Below are positions 44,303 through 53,696 of a stretch of 64,000 bases of DNA, in pieces (the stretch's first letter is position 1; every line of letters begins with the position of its first letter). The stretch covers positions 620,001 through 684,000 of the forward strand of contig NZ_JABWMJ010000001.1 in NCBI RefSeq assembly GCF_013366375.1, in the 5' to 3' direction. Both the position numbers and the translations under genes were made by a program. The notes beneath the pieces were generated by a model. The model was not told where the DNA came from. It saw only the letters and a list, made by a program, of their open reading frames with translations, and did not search any database. The stretch is from Rhizobacter koreensis. GTDB lineage: Bacteria > Pseudomonadota > Gammaproteobacteria > Burkholderiales > Burkholderiaceae_C.

Positions 44303-45864
44303 CATCGGCCGACACCGCGCCGCCCCCGAGCGTCCACGACGCCGCACTCGACGAGTACCGGCGCCGCGAGGCTGCGGCGCTCGCGATGGGCGGCGCGGCC
44401 AAGCTCGCGCGCCGCAAGGAGAAGGGCGTCCTCAACGCCCGCGAGCGCATCGCCTACCTGTGCGACGCCGGCAGCTTCATCGAGTCGGGGCTGTTCGGCA
44501 CCTCGTCGAGCAATTGGTCCGACCAGGACAAGACGCCGGCCGACGGCAAGATCGCCGGCTTCGGGCGCATCGACGCGCGCGACGTCGGCCTGGTGGTGAA
44601 CGACTTCACCGTGATGGGGGCGTCGAGCAGCACCACCAACGGCCGCAAGATCGGCCACATGAAGGAGGTGGCGACGCGGCGCGGCCTGCCGCTCGTCTTC
44701 CTCGGCGAATCGTCGGGCGCGCGCCTGCCGGACACGATGGGTTCGCGCGGCATGGGCGCGCTGCTCGGCAACGACGCCACGCAGTACCAGCGCACCCGCG
44801 AGACGCCGTGGGCGTCGGCGACGCTCGGCTACTCGTACGGCTCGTCGTCGTGGTACGGCGTGCTGTCCGACTTCTGCGTAATCAGGAAAGGCGCGGTGCT
44901 CGCAGTGTCGAGCGCGCTCCTGACCTCTCTGGCGACCAAGGAGGAGGTCGACCCCGAGACGCTCGGCGGCTGGCGCGTGCACGCCGAGATCACCGGCTTC
45001 GCCGACCTCGTCGTCGACACCGACGAGCAGGCGCTCGACGCGATCCGGACGTTCCTTTCGTACCTGCCGAGCCACCACAACGAACTGCCGCCGGTGCGGC
45101 CGGTCCCCGAGGGCTCGGGCGCCGACATGGCGACCATCGTCCGGCACCTGCCGGAGCGCCGCACCCAGGTCTACGACGTGCGCCACATCGTGCGCACGGT
45201 GGTCGACGCCGGCAGCTTCTTCGAACTGAAGGCGCGTTTCGGCAAGGTCGCGGTCACGGGCCTGGCGCGGCTCGACGGCCGCACGGTCGGCATCGTCGCC
45301 AACAACCCGATCGTCAAGGGCGGCGCGCTCGACACCGACGCGTGCGAGAAGATCACCAGCTTCCTGGTGCTGTGCGACTCGTTCAACATTCCGGTCGTCA
45401 CGTTCGTCGACACCCCGGGCTTCGTGATCGGCGCCGACGCCGAGCGCCGGCGGGCGCCCGGGAAGATCATGAACATGATGAACGCGCTGCAGCTGATGAC
45501 GGTGCCGAAGATCTCGGTCATCCTGCGCAAGAGCTACGGCCAGGCCTACCTGAACATGGGCGGCGGCAAGAACTCGGACGAGGTCGCCGCCTGGCCCACC
45601 GCCGAGGTGAGCTTCATGGAGCCGCGCTTCGCGGTGAAGGTGGTGCACGGCCTCGAACCCGGCGATGCCGGCTTCGACGAGGCGCTCGAGGCGATGAACC
45701 GCGGCAACACGATCTGGGACGCCGCGTCGATGTACGCGGTGCAGTCGGTGATCGAGCCCGCCGCCACGCGCGACTACCTGATCCGCATGCTCGACGTGCA
45801 CCGCTCGCGCCGCAGCGGCGGCATCGGCGCGCACCGGCTCGCGAACTGGCCGACGAGCTTCTAG
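44299..45864 (+). CDS. Acyl-CoA carboxylase, carboxyltransferase subunit (first)
   Basis: A 521-residue carboxyltransferase of the propionyl/methylcrotonyl-CoA carboxylase beta family with two crotonase-like halves. The N half contains NDFTVMGASSSTTNGRKIGH and GESSGARLPDTMGSRGMG; the C half contains GIVANNPIVKGGALDTDAC, VTFVDTPGFVIGADAERR and RKSYGQAYLNMGGGK. It transfers CO2 from carboxybiotin to an acyl-CoA. The ATG at 44299 overlaps the CoA-transferase stop. A second, distinct carboxyltransferase follows three genes later, so this may be one half of a heteromeric beta ring or a separate enzyme sharing the biotin subunits. Confidence 0.9.
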   Translation: MTSADTAPPPSVHDAALDEYRRREAAALAMGGAAKLARRKEKGVLNARERIAYLCDAGSFIESGLFGTSSSNWSDQDKTPADGKIAGFGRIDARDVGLVVNDFTVMGASSSTTNGRKIGHMKEVATRRGLPLVFLGESSGARLPDTMGSRGMGALLGNDATQYQRTRETPWASATLGYSYGSSSWYGVLSDFCVIRKGAVLAVSSALLTSLATKEEVDPETLGGWRVHAEITGFADLVVDTDEQALDAIRTFLSYLPSHHNELPPVRPVPEGSGADMATIVRHLPERRTQVYDVRHIVRTVVDAGSFFELKARFGKVAVTGLARLDGRTVGIVANNPIVKGGALDTDACEKITSFLVLCDSFNIPVVTFVDTPGFVIGADAERRRAPGKIMNMMNALQLMTVPKISVILRKSYGQAYLNMGGGKNSDEVAAWPTAEVSFMEPRFAVKVVHGLEPGDAGFDEALEAMNRGNTIWDAASMYAVQSVIEPAATRDYLIRMLDVHRSRRSGGIGAHRLANWPTSF

Positions 45865-45872
45865 GCCGCGCG

Positions 45873-47213
45873 ATGTTCACGAAGGTCGTCGTCGCCAACC
45901 GCGGAGCCGTTGCCGCGCGCGTGCTGCGCACGCTGCGCGCGATGGGCATCGGCTCCGTCGCCGTGTTTTCCGACGCCGACGCCAACGCGCCGTACCTGGC
46001 GCTCGCCGACGAGGCGTATCGGATCGGGCCCGCGCCGGCGCGCGAGAGCTATCTCGACGTGGCCGCCCTGCTCGGCGTCGCGCGCGCGAGCGGCGCCGAC
46101 GCGCTGCACCCGGGCTATGGTTTTCTCTCGGAGAACGCCGCGTTCGCAAGCGCCGTCGAAGCCGCCGGCGTGCGCTTCATCGGCCCCTCGCCGCGCTGGA
46201 TCGAGGCGATGGGGCACAAGACGCGCGCTCGCGAGCTCGCCGCCGCGCACGGCATGCCGGTCGGGCGCGGCTCGACCGTGCTGAGCGGCGACACGGCTTC
46301 GATGCTCGCGGCGGCCGAGGCGATCGGCTACCCGGTGCTGGTCAAGCCGGCCTCCGGCGGCGGCGGCATCGGCATGCTGCCGGCGCGCTCGGCGGCCGAA
46401 CTGCCGGCCGCGATCGATCGCGCGACCTCGATGGCGCAGCGCGGCTTCGCCAACGCCGAGGTGTATCTCGAGCGTCTCGTCGAGCGGCCGCGTCACGTCG
46501 AGTTCCAGGTGCTCGGCGACCGCCACGGCAGCGTGCGACACCTGTTCGAGCGCGACTGCTCGGTGCAGCGGCGCCACCAGAAGGTGATCGAGGAATCGCC
46601 CGCGCCCGACGTCGATCGCGCCGGGGTCGACACGCTCGCCGACCGCATCGCCGCCACGCTGCAGGACATGGGCTACGACAACATCGGCACCGTCGAGATG
46701 CTGATGGCGCCCGACGGCACGTTCAGCTTCCTCGAGATGAACACGCGGCTGCAGGTCGAGCACGGCGTGACCGAAGAGGTGACCGGCATCGACCTGGTCG
46801 CGGCGCAGATCCGCGCGGCGGCGGGCGAGCGCCTCGCCGACATCCTGCCGGCGCACATCGAGCCCGCGGGCCACGCGATCCAGGCGCGCGTCTATGCCGA
46901 GGACCCGACGCGCTTCCTGCCGTCGCCGGGGCCGCTTGCGGTGTTCCAGCCGCCGACCGGCGTGCGCGTCGAGACCGGCTATGCCGAAGGCGGCACGGTG
47001 ACGCCGCACTACGACCCGATGCTCGCCAAGGTGATCGCGCACGCACCCACGCGCGAGGCCGCGATCGAACGCCTCGTGGCGGCGCTCGGCGAGTTCCGCA
47101 TCGAGGGCGTCAAGCACAACATCCCGGCGCTGCTGCGGCTGCTCGATTCGCCCGAGTTCCGCGCAGGCGACGTGCACACCGGGCTGCTGCCCGAAGTGAT
47201 CGCGCGCTCCTAG
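45873..47213 (+). CDS. Biotin carboxylase subunit of acyl-CoA carboxylase
   Basis: A 446-residue ATP-grasp biotin carboxylase without a fused biotin domain. It begins FTKVVVANRGAVAARVLRTL, contains LHPGYGFLSENAAFA, the glycine-rich ATP loop KPASGGGGIGM, FERDCSVQRRHQKVIEE, and the catalytic EMNTRLQVEHGVTEE with a Gly in place of the usual Pro. It carboxylates biotin on the partner carrier using ATP and bicarbonate. It starts 8 bases after the first carboxyltransferase. Its separate biotin carrier is encoded 30 bases downstream, a split layout unlike the fused alpha subunits of most propionyl- or methylcrotonyl-CoA carboxylases. Confidence 0.93.
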   Translation: MFTKVVVANRGAVAARVLRTLRAMGIGSVAVFSDADANAPYLALADEAYRIGPAPARESYLDVAALLGVARASGADALHPGYGFLSENAAFASAVEAAGVRFIGPSPRWIEAMGHKTRARELAAAHGMPVGRGSTVLSGDTASMLAAAEAIGYPVLVKPASGGGGIGMLPARSAAELPAAIDRATSMAQRGFANAEVYLERLVERPRHVEFQVLGDRHGSVRHLFERDCSVQRRHQKVIEESPAPDVDRAGVDTLADRIAATLQDMGYDNIGTVEMLMAPDGTFSFLEMNTRLQVEHGVTEEVTGIDLVAAQIRAAAGERLADILPAHIEPAGHAIQARVYAEDPTRFLPSPGPLAVFQPPTGVRVETGYAEGGTVTPHYDPMLAKVIAHAPTREAAIERLVAALGEFRIEGVKHNIPALLRLLDSPEFRAGDVHTGLLPEVIARS

Positions 47214-47243
47214 CGCACCCACCCGAACGAGAGGAAGAACGCG

Positions 47244-47465
47244 TTGGAAAAGATCGAAGCGAAGGCCGAAGTGACCGGATCGGTGTGGAAGATCGTCGCC
47301 GAGGTCGGCAGCCGCCTCGAAGCGGGCGACACCATCATGATCCTCGAGTCGATGAAGATGGAGATTCCGGTGCTCGCCGAGGAGGCCGGCACGTTGGCCG
47401 AGCTGAGCGTTGCCGAAGGCGCCGCGGTCAGCGAGGGCCAGGTGGTCGCGGTCCTCGAGAGCTGA
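47244..47465 (+). CDS. Stand-alone biotin carboxyl carrier protein
   Basis: A 73-residue biotinyl domain, nothing more. The biotin-attachment Lys38 lies in LESMKMEIP, and the rest is the flattened beta-barrel (AEVTGSVWKIVAEVGSRLEAGDTIM; AEEAGTLAELSVAEGAAVSEGQVVAVLES). The start is TTG at 47244 with GAGGAAG upstream. It carries carboxybiotin between the biotin carboxylase and the carboxyltransferases on either side. Minimal carriers of this size are known from propionyl-CoA carboxylase-like and urea-amidolyase-like systems. Its likely biotin ligase is BirA at 57382-58290, outside the operon. Confidence 0.93.
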   Translation: MEKIEAKAEVTGSVWKIVAEVGSRLEAGDTIMILESMKMEIPVLAEEAGTLAELSVAEGAAVSEGQVVAVLES

Positions 47466-47466
47466 C

Positions 47467-49074
47467 GTGACGACGCCCGAGCTCGCCGGTGCGCGCGTCG
47501 AGGCGGCGCCCGACGCCGCCGCAGCGGCGATCGCCGAGCTGCGCTTGCGGCGTGCCGAGGCCGAGCGCCTCGGCGGCGCTGCGGCGGTCGACAAGCACCA
47601 CGCGCAGGGCCGCCTCACCATCCGCGAACGCATCGAGGGCGTGGTCGACGGCGGCTCGTTCCAGGAGGTCGGCAAGCTCACCGGGCATGGCCGCTACGAC
47701 GGCGACAAGCTGGCGGGCGTCACGCCGGCGCCGTACGTCATGGGCCTGGCATCGATCGACGGCCGCCCGGTCGCGATCGGCGGCGAGGACTTCACCGTCC
47801 GCGGCGGCACCAGCTGGAGCGGCGACCGCAAGAAAGGCGGCCAGGGCGGCTTCGTCGAAGACCTGGCGCACCAGTACCGCATCCCGCTCGTCAACCTGAT
47901 CGATGGCGCGGGCGGCAGCGTCACCTCGATCAGCAAGCGGGGCCATTCGGTGTTCCCGGGCGTGCACGGTTTCGAACGCTCGGTGCAGCTGATGGGCGAG
48001 GTGCCGGTGGTCTGCGCGGTGCTCGGCACCGCCGCCGGCGGACCGGCCGGGCGCGCGATCCTCTCGCACTGGTCGGTGATGGTGCGGAACACGAGCCAGG
48101 TGTTCGCCGCCGGCCCGCCGGTCGTCGAGCGGTCGCTCGGCCAGAAGGTCACGAAGGAGGAGCTCGGCGGTCCGACCATTGCGGTCGACACTGCCGGCAC
48201 GATCGACAACGTCGCTGCCGACGAGCGCGAGTGCTTCGGGCTGATCCGGCGCTACCTCAGCTACATGCCGCAGAACGTGTGGGAGCTGCCGCCGGTGGTG
48301 ACCTGCGGCGACCCCGTCGACCGCTGCGAGGACGAGCTGCTGCGCATCGTCCCCGAGAGCCGGCGCAAGCCCTACGACATGAAGCGGCTGATCCGCCTGG
48401 TGGTCGATCGCGACTCGGTGTTCGAGATCCAGCCGAGCTACGGCAAGGCGGTGATCACGTGCCTGGCGCGCATGAACGGCAAGGTGGTCGGCATCGTCGC
48501 CAACAACCCCATGATCTACGGCGGCGCGGTCGACGTGCGCGGCGCGCGCAAGCAGACCCACTTCGTCGAGCTCTGCGACACCTTCCACATCCCGCTGATC
48601 TTCCTGGTCGACGTGCCGGGCTTCATGGTCGGCCGCGACGCCGAGGCGGCGGCGACGCTGCGCGAGGGCATGCGCAGCGTCTACGTCGGGCTGCAGGCGA
48701 CGGTGCCGATCTACACGGTGGTGATCCGCAAGTGCTACGGCATGGCCGGCATGGGCGCGACCGACAAGAACGGGCTCGACCTCAAGATCGCGTGGCCGAG
48801 CGCCGAGTGGGGGTCGCTGCCGATCGAGGGCGGCGTCGCCGCGGCGTTCCGCAAGGACATCGCGAGCGCGGCCGATCCGAAGGCGCGCGAGCAGGAGATC
48901 GAGGCCGAGCTGCGCAGCCGCGCGTCGCCGTTCCGAACCGCCGAGGCGTTCGGCGTCGAGGAGATCGTCGACCCGCGCGAGACGCGGCCCTATCTCTGTC
49001 GTTTCATCGACGCCGCGCAGGGTCGACTTCGGACCACGGTCGGGCCGAAGGCCCGCTACGGGGTGCGGCCCTGA
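47467..49074 (+). CDS. Acyl-CoA carboxylase, carboxyltransferase subunit (second)
   Basis: A 535-residue carboxyltransferase clearly different from the one at 44299. It has the same two-domain plan: VAIGGEDFTVRGGTSWSGD, LVNLIDGAGGSVTSISKRGH and VCAVLGTAAGGPAGRAILSHW in the N half; IVANNPMIYGGAVDVRGARK, FLVDVPGFMVGRDAEAAATL and VIRKCYGMAGMGATDK in the C half. The GTG at 47467 follows the carrier stop by 1 base, so translation is coupled. Whether the two carboxyltransferases form one complex or act on different acyl-CoAs is not known; loops near the active site differ, which argues for different roles. Confidence 0.9.
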   Translation: MTTPELAGARVEAAPDAAAAAIAELRLRRAEAERLGGAAAVDKHHAQGRLTIRERIEGVVDGGSFQEVGKLTGHGRYDGDKLAGVTPAPYVMGLASIDGRPVAIGGEDFTVRGGTSWSGDRKKGGQGGFVEDLAHQYRIPLVNLIDGAGGSVTSISKRGHSVFPGVHGFERSVQLMGEVPVVCAVLGTAAGGPAGRAILSHWSVMVRNTSQVFAAGPPVVERSLGQKVTKEELGGPTIAVDTAGTIDNVAADERECFGLIRRYLSYMPQNVWELPPVVTCGDPVDRCEDELLRIVPESRRKPYDMKRLIRLVVDRDSVFEIQPSYGKAVITCLARMNGKVVGIVANNPMIYGGAVDVRGARKQTHFVELCDTFHIPLIFLVDVPGFMVGRDAEAAATLREGMRSVYVGLQATVPIYTVVIRKCYGMAGMGATDKNGLDLKIAWPSAEWGSLPIEGGVAAAFRKDIASAADPKAREQEIEAELRSRASPFRTAEAFGVEEIVDPRETRPYLCRFIDAAQGRLRTTVGPKARYGVRP

Positions 49075-49150
49075 TGCGCGACGGTCCGTCACGCGGCACC
49101 CTTGCGACCGGCGCGGCCGACCGCATGAACTTCGCACAAGGAGAGTCCCG

Positions 49151-50158
49151 ATGAACAAGAGAACCTTCCTCGCTTCGGTGGCCGCGGGCCTTGCCATGCT
49201 TGCAGGCGGTGCACGTGCCGCCGAGGTCGACGAGGTAAAGATCGCCTCGCAGTACGGCATCGGCTACCTGCCGCTCACCGTGATGCAGGTCGACAAGCTG
49301 ATCGAGAAGCATCTCGCGAAAGCGGGCCTGGCGAGCACCAAGGTGACCTGGTCGCGCCTCGCGGCGGGCGCCGCGGCGAACGACGCGCTGCTCGCCGGCG
49401 GGCTGCACTTCGCGTCGGGCGGCACCGGGCCGGCGCTCATTCTCTGGGACCGCACGCGCAGCTCGCTCGATGTGCGCGGCGTCGGCGCGCTGTCGTCGAT
49501 GCCGAACCTGCTGGTCACGCGCGACCCGAACATCAAGACGGTACGCGACTTCACCGAGAAGGACCGCATCTCGATGGCCGGCGCCGGCTCGTCGGTGCAG
49601 ACGGTCTACCTGCAGATGGCGGTGGCCAAGGAATTCGGGATCGAGAACTACAAGAAGCTCAACCCGCTGATGGTGAACCTGCCGCACCCCGAGGGGCTGC
49701 AGACCCTGCTCTCCGGGTCGGGCGAGATCAAGTCGCTCTTCACTTCGCCGCCGTTCCAGTACACCGCGCTCGCGAGCCCCGGCGTGCGCACGGTGCTCAA
49801 CTCGTACGACGTGATGGGCGGCCCCAACACCTTCCTCATGGTGTGGGCGACCAACAAGTTCCGCGAGGCCAACCCGAAGACCTTCCGGGCCGTGCTCGAT
49901 GCGCTCAAGGAAGCGACCGCGTCGATCAACGCCGACAAGCCGCGCGCTGCCGCGATGTACGTGAAGGAGGGCGGCGGCAAGGAGTCGGTCGACCAGATCC
50001 TCAAGATGATGAACGACCCGCAGGTCGAGTACACGCTGGCGCCGCAGCGCCTGCTCCCGTACGCCCAGTTCATGAACAAGGTCGGCTCGCTGAAGAACAA
50101 CCCGAACAGCTGGAAGGATCTCTTCTTCCCCGAGATCCATGACCTCCCGGGCAGCTGA
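49151..50158 (+). CDS. ABC transporter substrate-binding protein (NitT/TauT-like)
   Basis: A 335-residue periplasmic protein. A Tat-like/Sec signal (NKRTFLASVAAGLAMLAGGARA) precedes the mature EVDEVKIASQYGIGYLPLTVM, the typical opening of the SsuA/TauA/THI5-like group. The binding cleft segments include AGAAANDALLAGGLHFASGG and FTSPPFQYTALA. Relatives bind sulfonates, nitrate, thiamine precursors or aromatic acids. It begins 77 bases after the carboxyltransferase and overlaps the ATPase gene by 20 bases. In this context it probably captures the organic acid that the CoA-transferase activates. Confidence 0.9.
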   Translation: MNKRTFLASVAAGLAMLAGGARAAEVDEVKIASQYGIGYLPLTVMQVDKLIEKHLAKAGLASTKVTWSRLAAGAAANDALLAGGLHFASGGTGPALILWDRTRSSLDVRGVGALSSMPNLLVTRDPNIKTVRDFTEKDRISMAGAGSSVQTVYLQMAVAKEFGIENYKKLNPLMVNLPHPEGLQTLLSGSGEIKSLFTSPPFQYTALASPGVRTVLNSYDVMGGPNTFLMVWATNKFREANPKTFRAVLDALKEATASINADKPRAAAMYVKEGGGKESVDQILKMMNDPQVEYTLAPQRLLPYAQFMNKVGSLKNNPNSWKDLFFPEIHDLPGS

Positions 50159-50981
50159 GCCGGGCGCGGGCCGGACGCAGCCGATGGCAACGAGCGAGGC
50201 GGGTCCGCTGCTGCGCGTCGACGGCGTGACGCTGCAGTACAAGACGCGCGAGCACCTGGTCACCGCGACCTACCGCGTCAGCTTCGACGTGCTGCGGTCC
50301 GACCGATTCGTGCTGCTCGGCCCGTCGGGCTGCGGCAAGTCGACGCTGCTGAAGGCGGTCGGCGGCTACATGACGCCGGTCGAGGGAACCATCGCGCTCA
50401 AGGGCCACAAGGTCTCGAAGCCGGGCCCCGACCGCGTGATGGTGTTCCAGGAGTTCGACCAGCTGCTGCCGTGGAAGACGGTGCGCCAGAACGTCGTCTT
50501 CGCGCTCGAGTCGTCGGGGCGCCTGTCGGGTCGTCCCGCCGACGAGCGCGGCATGGCGTACATCGAGAAGGTCGGTCTGACCAAGTTCGCCGACGCCTAC
50601 CCGCACACCCTCTCGGGCGGCATGAAGCAGCGCGCGGCGATCGCGCGCGGCATGGCGATGGAGCCCGACATCCTGCTGATGGACGAGCCGTTCGCCGCGC
50701 TCGACGCGCTGACCCGCCGCAAGATGCAGGACGAGCTGCTGCAGCTCTGGGAAGACACGCGCTTCACGGTGCTGTTCGTCACCCACTCGATTCCCGAGGC
50801 GGTGCGCATCGGCAACCGCATCCTGCTGCTGTCGCCGCACCCGGGGCAGGTCAAGGCCGAGCTCGACAGCAACGGCGACGACCGGCCCGACCCGGCGACC
50901 GGCGTGACCCTCTCGGACCGCATCCACGGCATGCTGTTCGCCGATCCCATCGAAGTCGCTGAAGGCGAGGCGCATGGCTGA
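50139..50981 (+). CDS. ABC transporter ATP-binding protein (NitT/TauT-like)
   Basis: A 280-residue ATPase. The Walker A GPSGCGKST, Q-loop VFQEFDQLLPW, signature LSGGMKQRAAIARG, Walker B ILLMDEPFAALD and the switch His in FVTHSIPEA are all intact. It belongs to the SsuB/TauB/NrtD group. The ATG at 50139 overlaps the binding-protein gene by 20 bases; an ATG at 50184 would also give a full domain. It overlaps the permease start by 8 bases, giving a tightly coupled three-gene importer. Confidence 0.95.
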   Translation: MTSRAAEPGAGRTQPMATSEAGPLLRVDGVTLQYKTREHLVTATYRVSFDVLRSDRFVLLGPSGCGKSTLLKAVGGYMTPVEGTIALKGHKVSKPGPDRVMVFQEFDQLLPWKTVRQNVVFALESSGRLSGRPADERGMAYIEKVGLTKFADAYPHTLSGGMKQRAAIARGMAMEPDILLMDEPFAALDALTRRKMQDELLQLWEDTRFTVLFVTHSIPEAVRIGNRILLLSPHPGQVKAELDSNGDDRPDPATGVTLSDRIHGMLFADPIEVAEGEAHG

Positions 50982-51843
50982 CGCTCCCCGGTCTCGCCCC
51001 GAGTACGTGCGCGAGCGCATCGACGAGCGCGACTTCGGCGTCGTCGAGCAGCCGCTCACCGTGCTCGAGCGGCTCTACAACATCGGCTGGCTGCGCAAGG
51101 CGCTCATCCTCGCGATCCTCGCGGCGATCTGGCAGGCCTACGCGATGGTCCTGCACAACGACCTGCTGCTGCCGACCTTCGGTGCGACGGTGAAGGCGTT
51201 CGTCACCCGCACGCTGAGTGGCGAGCTGCCGGCCAAGGCCTGGGTCTCGATCAAGGTGCTGCTGCAGGGCTACGGCATCGGCCTCGCCCTCGCGATGGTG
51301 CTCACCGTCGTCGCGATGGCCTCGCGCCTCGGCAACGACCTGCTCGAGACGCTGACCGCGATGTTCAACCCGCTGCCCGCGATCGCGCTGCTGCCGCTCG
51401 CGCTGATCTGGTTCGGCCTCGGCAACGCGAGCATCGTGTTCGTGCTGGTGCACGCGGTGCTGTGGCCGGTGGCGCTGAACACGCACTCGGGCTTCATGGG
51501 CGTCTCGAACACGCTGCGCATGGTGGGTCGCAACTACGGCCTGCGCGGGCCGGCGTACGTCGCGAAGATCCTGGTGCCGGCGGCGCTCGCGAGCATCCTC
51601 ACCGGTCTCAAGATCGGCTGGGCCTTCGCCTGGCGCACGCTGATCGCCGCCGAGCTGGTGTTCGGCACCACCTCCGGCTCGGGCGGCCTCGGCTGGTTCA
51701 TCTACGAGAACAAGAACATGCTCGACATCCCGGTGGTGTTCGCCGGCCTGTTCGCGGTGATCGTGATCGGCCTCGTCGTCGAGGGCCTGGTGTTCCGTAC
51801 CCTCGAGAGCCGCACGGTGCGGCGCTGGGGCATGCAGACCTGA
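50974..51843 (+). CDS. ABC transporter permease (NitT/TauT-like)
   Basis: A 289-residue permease with about six hydrophobic helices starting after a polar 35-residue N-terminus. The cytoplasmic coupling motif (EAA loop) is visible around NTLRMVGRNYGLRGPAYVAK with its conserved Gly, preceded by NPLPAIALLPLALIWFG. It belongs to the SsuC/TauC family. It completes an importer with the two preceding genes and lies 191 bases upstream of a tannase-family lipoprotein gene; those 191 bases hold no gene. Confidence 0.94.
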   Translation: MADAPRSRPEYVRERIDERDFGVVEQPLTVLERLYNIGWLRKALILAILAAIWQAYAMVLHNDLLLPTFGATVKAFVTRTLSGELPAKAWVSIKVLLQGYGIGLALAMVLTVVAMASRLGNDLLETLTAMFNPLPAIALLPLALIWFGLGNASIVFVLVHAVLWPVALNTHSGFMGVSNTLRMVGRNYGLRGPAYVAKILVPAALASILTGLKIGWAFAWRTLIAAELVFGTTSGSGGLGWFIYENKNMLDIPVVFAGLFAVIVIGLVVEGLVFRTLESRTVRRWGMQT

Positions 51844-52034
51844 CCGCGCTGCGCGCTCCCGCGCACTATGGTGGTGCTGGTCTGACCAAACGAAGGCCCG
51901 CGTGTCGCTCGCCAGCCACGCCCGGTGCGGCGGCGACTTCGCGGCGCGCGTGCCGCACGAAAGGTTGCTGTATACCTCGAAGGCCGCCCCGCTCGCGATC
52001 GCGCGCGGACCCTCGTTCATCTGCCGCATCTGCC

Positions 52035-53657
52035 ATGACACCCAGCTCACGCCGCCACGCCTTGCTCCTGTCGCTGCTCGCCACCGCCGCGCTCGCGGCG
52101 TGCGGCGGCGGCGACGATGACGACGGCACCGTGACCGGCGGCACCGCCGCCGACTGCACCGCGCTCGCGCAGCAGCGCGTCAGCAGCTTCCAGGTCGAGA
52201 GTCTCTCGGCGACGCCGGTCGCCGCATCGGCATCGGCGCCGTTCACGGTGCCGACCACCACGACGACCATCACCGAGCCGTTTTGCCGCGTCACGGGCAC
52301 CGCCAAGGCGAACGCGGCGTCAAACATCAAGTTCGAGCTCTGGCTGCCGTTCAAGGAGAAGTGGAACGGCAAGTTCGCCGGCACCGCGTCGGGCGGGTCG
52401 GCCGGCAGCATCAGCTACGGCCAGGTCGCCACGCACATGCGCATGAACTACGCGAGCGTGGGCCATGACAACGGCCACGTCAGCGTCGGCTTCGACCAGA
52501 CCTGGGCCTACGACCCGGCGACCCGCACGCTCAAGAACGAGCAGATCGTCGACTGGGCGTACCGCGCCCAGCACGTCGTCACCGTGGTGGGCAAGGAGCT
52601 CACGTCCGCGTTCTACGGCACGCGCGCGAAGTACGCCTACTACAACGGCTGCTCGCAGAGCGGGCACCACGGGATGATGGAGGTGCAGCGCTACCCCGAC
52701 GACTACGACGGCGTGGTCGCCGGCGCGCACACCAGCGACTGGACCACCAACATGGCGACCCAGTTCTGGGCCGCGCAGACCCAGTTCCGCAGCGGCGGCG
52801 TCGGCGCGATTCCGCGCGCCAAGTACAGCGTGGTGTCGGCGGCGATCCTCGGCAAGTGCGACGGCAAGCCGGGCATCGACCACCTGGCCGACGGCGTGCT
52901 CGACGACCCGCGCAAGTGCAGCTTCGACCCGGCCGAGCTGCAGTGCACCGGCGCCGACGCGCCGAACTGCCTCACCGCGCCGCAGGTCGCGTCGCTGCGC
53001 GACGCCTACCAGGGGCACGTCAACGCGTCGGGCGAGCGCGTCGCCTACGCGTACCCGGTCGGCGTCGAAGCCGGCAGCTTCTGGCCGGCGAGCACGACCA
53101 CGCCGACCGCGCCGCAGGGCAGCTGGGCCGACTACTTCCGCTATCCGGTGTTCGTGAACCCGCAGTACGACTTCGCCACGTTCAACTGGAACACCGACCC
53201 GAAGTTCGCGCGCGACAAGCTGCGCCCGACCTACGACGCGTTCGAGACCGACCTCACGCCGTTCGCGCGCCGCGGCAAGCTGCTCATGTACCACGGCTGG
53301 TCGGACTCGCTGATCAGCCCGTACCTCACGGTCGACTACTGGAACGCGATCCGCAACCGCATGGGCGCCGCCGAGGTCGACAAGTTCGCCCGCCTCTACA
53401 TGATTCCCGGGGTCGACCACTGCTCGGGCGGCGCCGGCACCGGCACCTTCGAGATGATGACGGCGCTCTCGCGCTGGGTCGAGAACGGCATCGCGCCGGA
53501 CGCGACGACGCCCCAGAGCACCATCGTCGCGTCGCGCACCACGTCGGCCGGGACGCGCACGCGGCCGCTCTGTCCGTATCCGAAGATCGCGATCTACAAG
53601 GGCAGCGGCAGCACCGAAGCGGCGGAGAACTTCACCTGCCAGAGCCCCACGCCATGA
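52035..53657 (+). CDS. Tannase/feruloyl esterase (MHETase-like) family lipoprotein
   Basis: A 540-residue esterase of the tannase family. A lipoprotein signal with lipobox AACGG gives surface or periplasmic anchoring. The CS-D-HC motif is complete: GCSQSGHHGM (Cys-Ser nucleophile), Asp in YHGWSDSLI, and His-Cys in GVDHCSGG; the two Cys form the family's disulfide. The elbow reads GCSQS rather than GCSxG, an unusual change. Asp/Gly-rich DHLADGVLDDP is the lid-domain calcium-binding region. Members split aromatic acid esters such as gallate, ferulate or mono-hydroxyethyl terephthalate. The ATG at 52035 is chosen because it opens a lipoprotein signal. It follows the ABC importer and precedes a hydroxyacid dehydrogenase, so it probably releases the imported acid. 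Confidence 0.88.
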   Translation: MTPSSRRHALLLSLLATAALAACGGGDDDDGTVTGGTAADCTALAQQRVSSFQVESLSATPVAASASAPFTVPTTTTTITEPFCRVTGTAKANAASNIKFELWLPFKEKWNGKFAGTASGGSAGSISYGQVATHMRMNYASVGHDNGHVSVGFDQTWAYDPATRTLKNEQIVDWAYRAQHVVTVVGKELTSAFYGTRAKYAYYNGCSQSGHHGMMEVQRYPDDYDGVVAGAHTSDWTTNMATQFWAAQTQFRSGGVGAIPRAKYSVVSAAILGKCDGKPGIDHLADGVLDDPRKCSFDPAELQCTGADAPNCLTAPQVASLRDAYQGHVNASGERVAYAYPVGVEAGSFWPASTTTPTAPQGSWADYFRYPVFVNPQYDFATFNWNTDPKFARDKLRPTYDAFETDLTPFARRGKLLMYHGWSDSLISPYLTVDYWNAIRNRMGAAEVDKFARLYMIPGVDHCSGGAGTGTFEMMTALSRWVENGIAPDATTPQSTIVASRTTSAGTRTRPLCPYPKIAIYKGSGSTEAAENFTCQSPTP

Positions 53658-53696
53658 TGCGGCCGGTGCGTTCCACCGCGCGGGGCGGGAACTGAC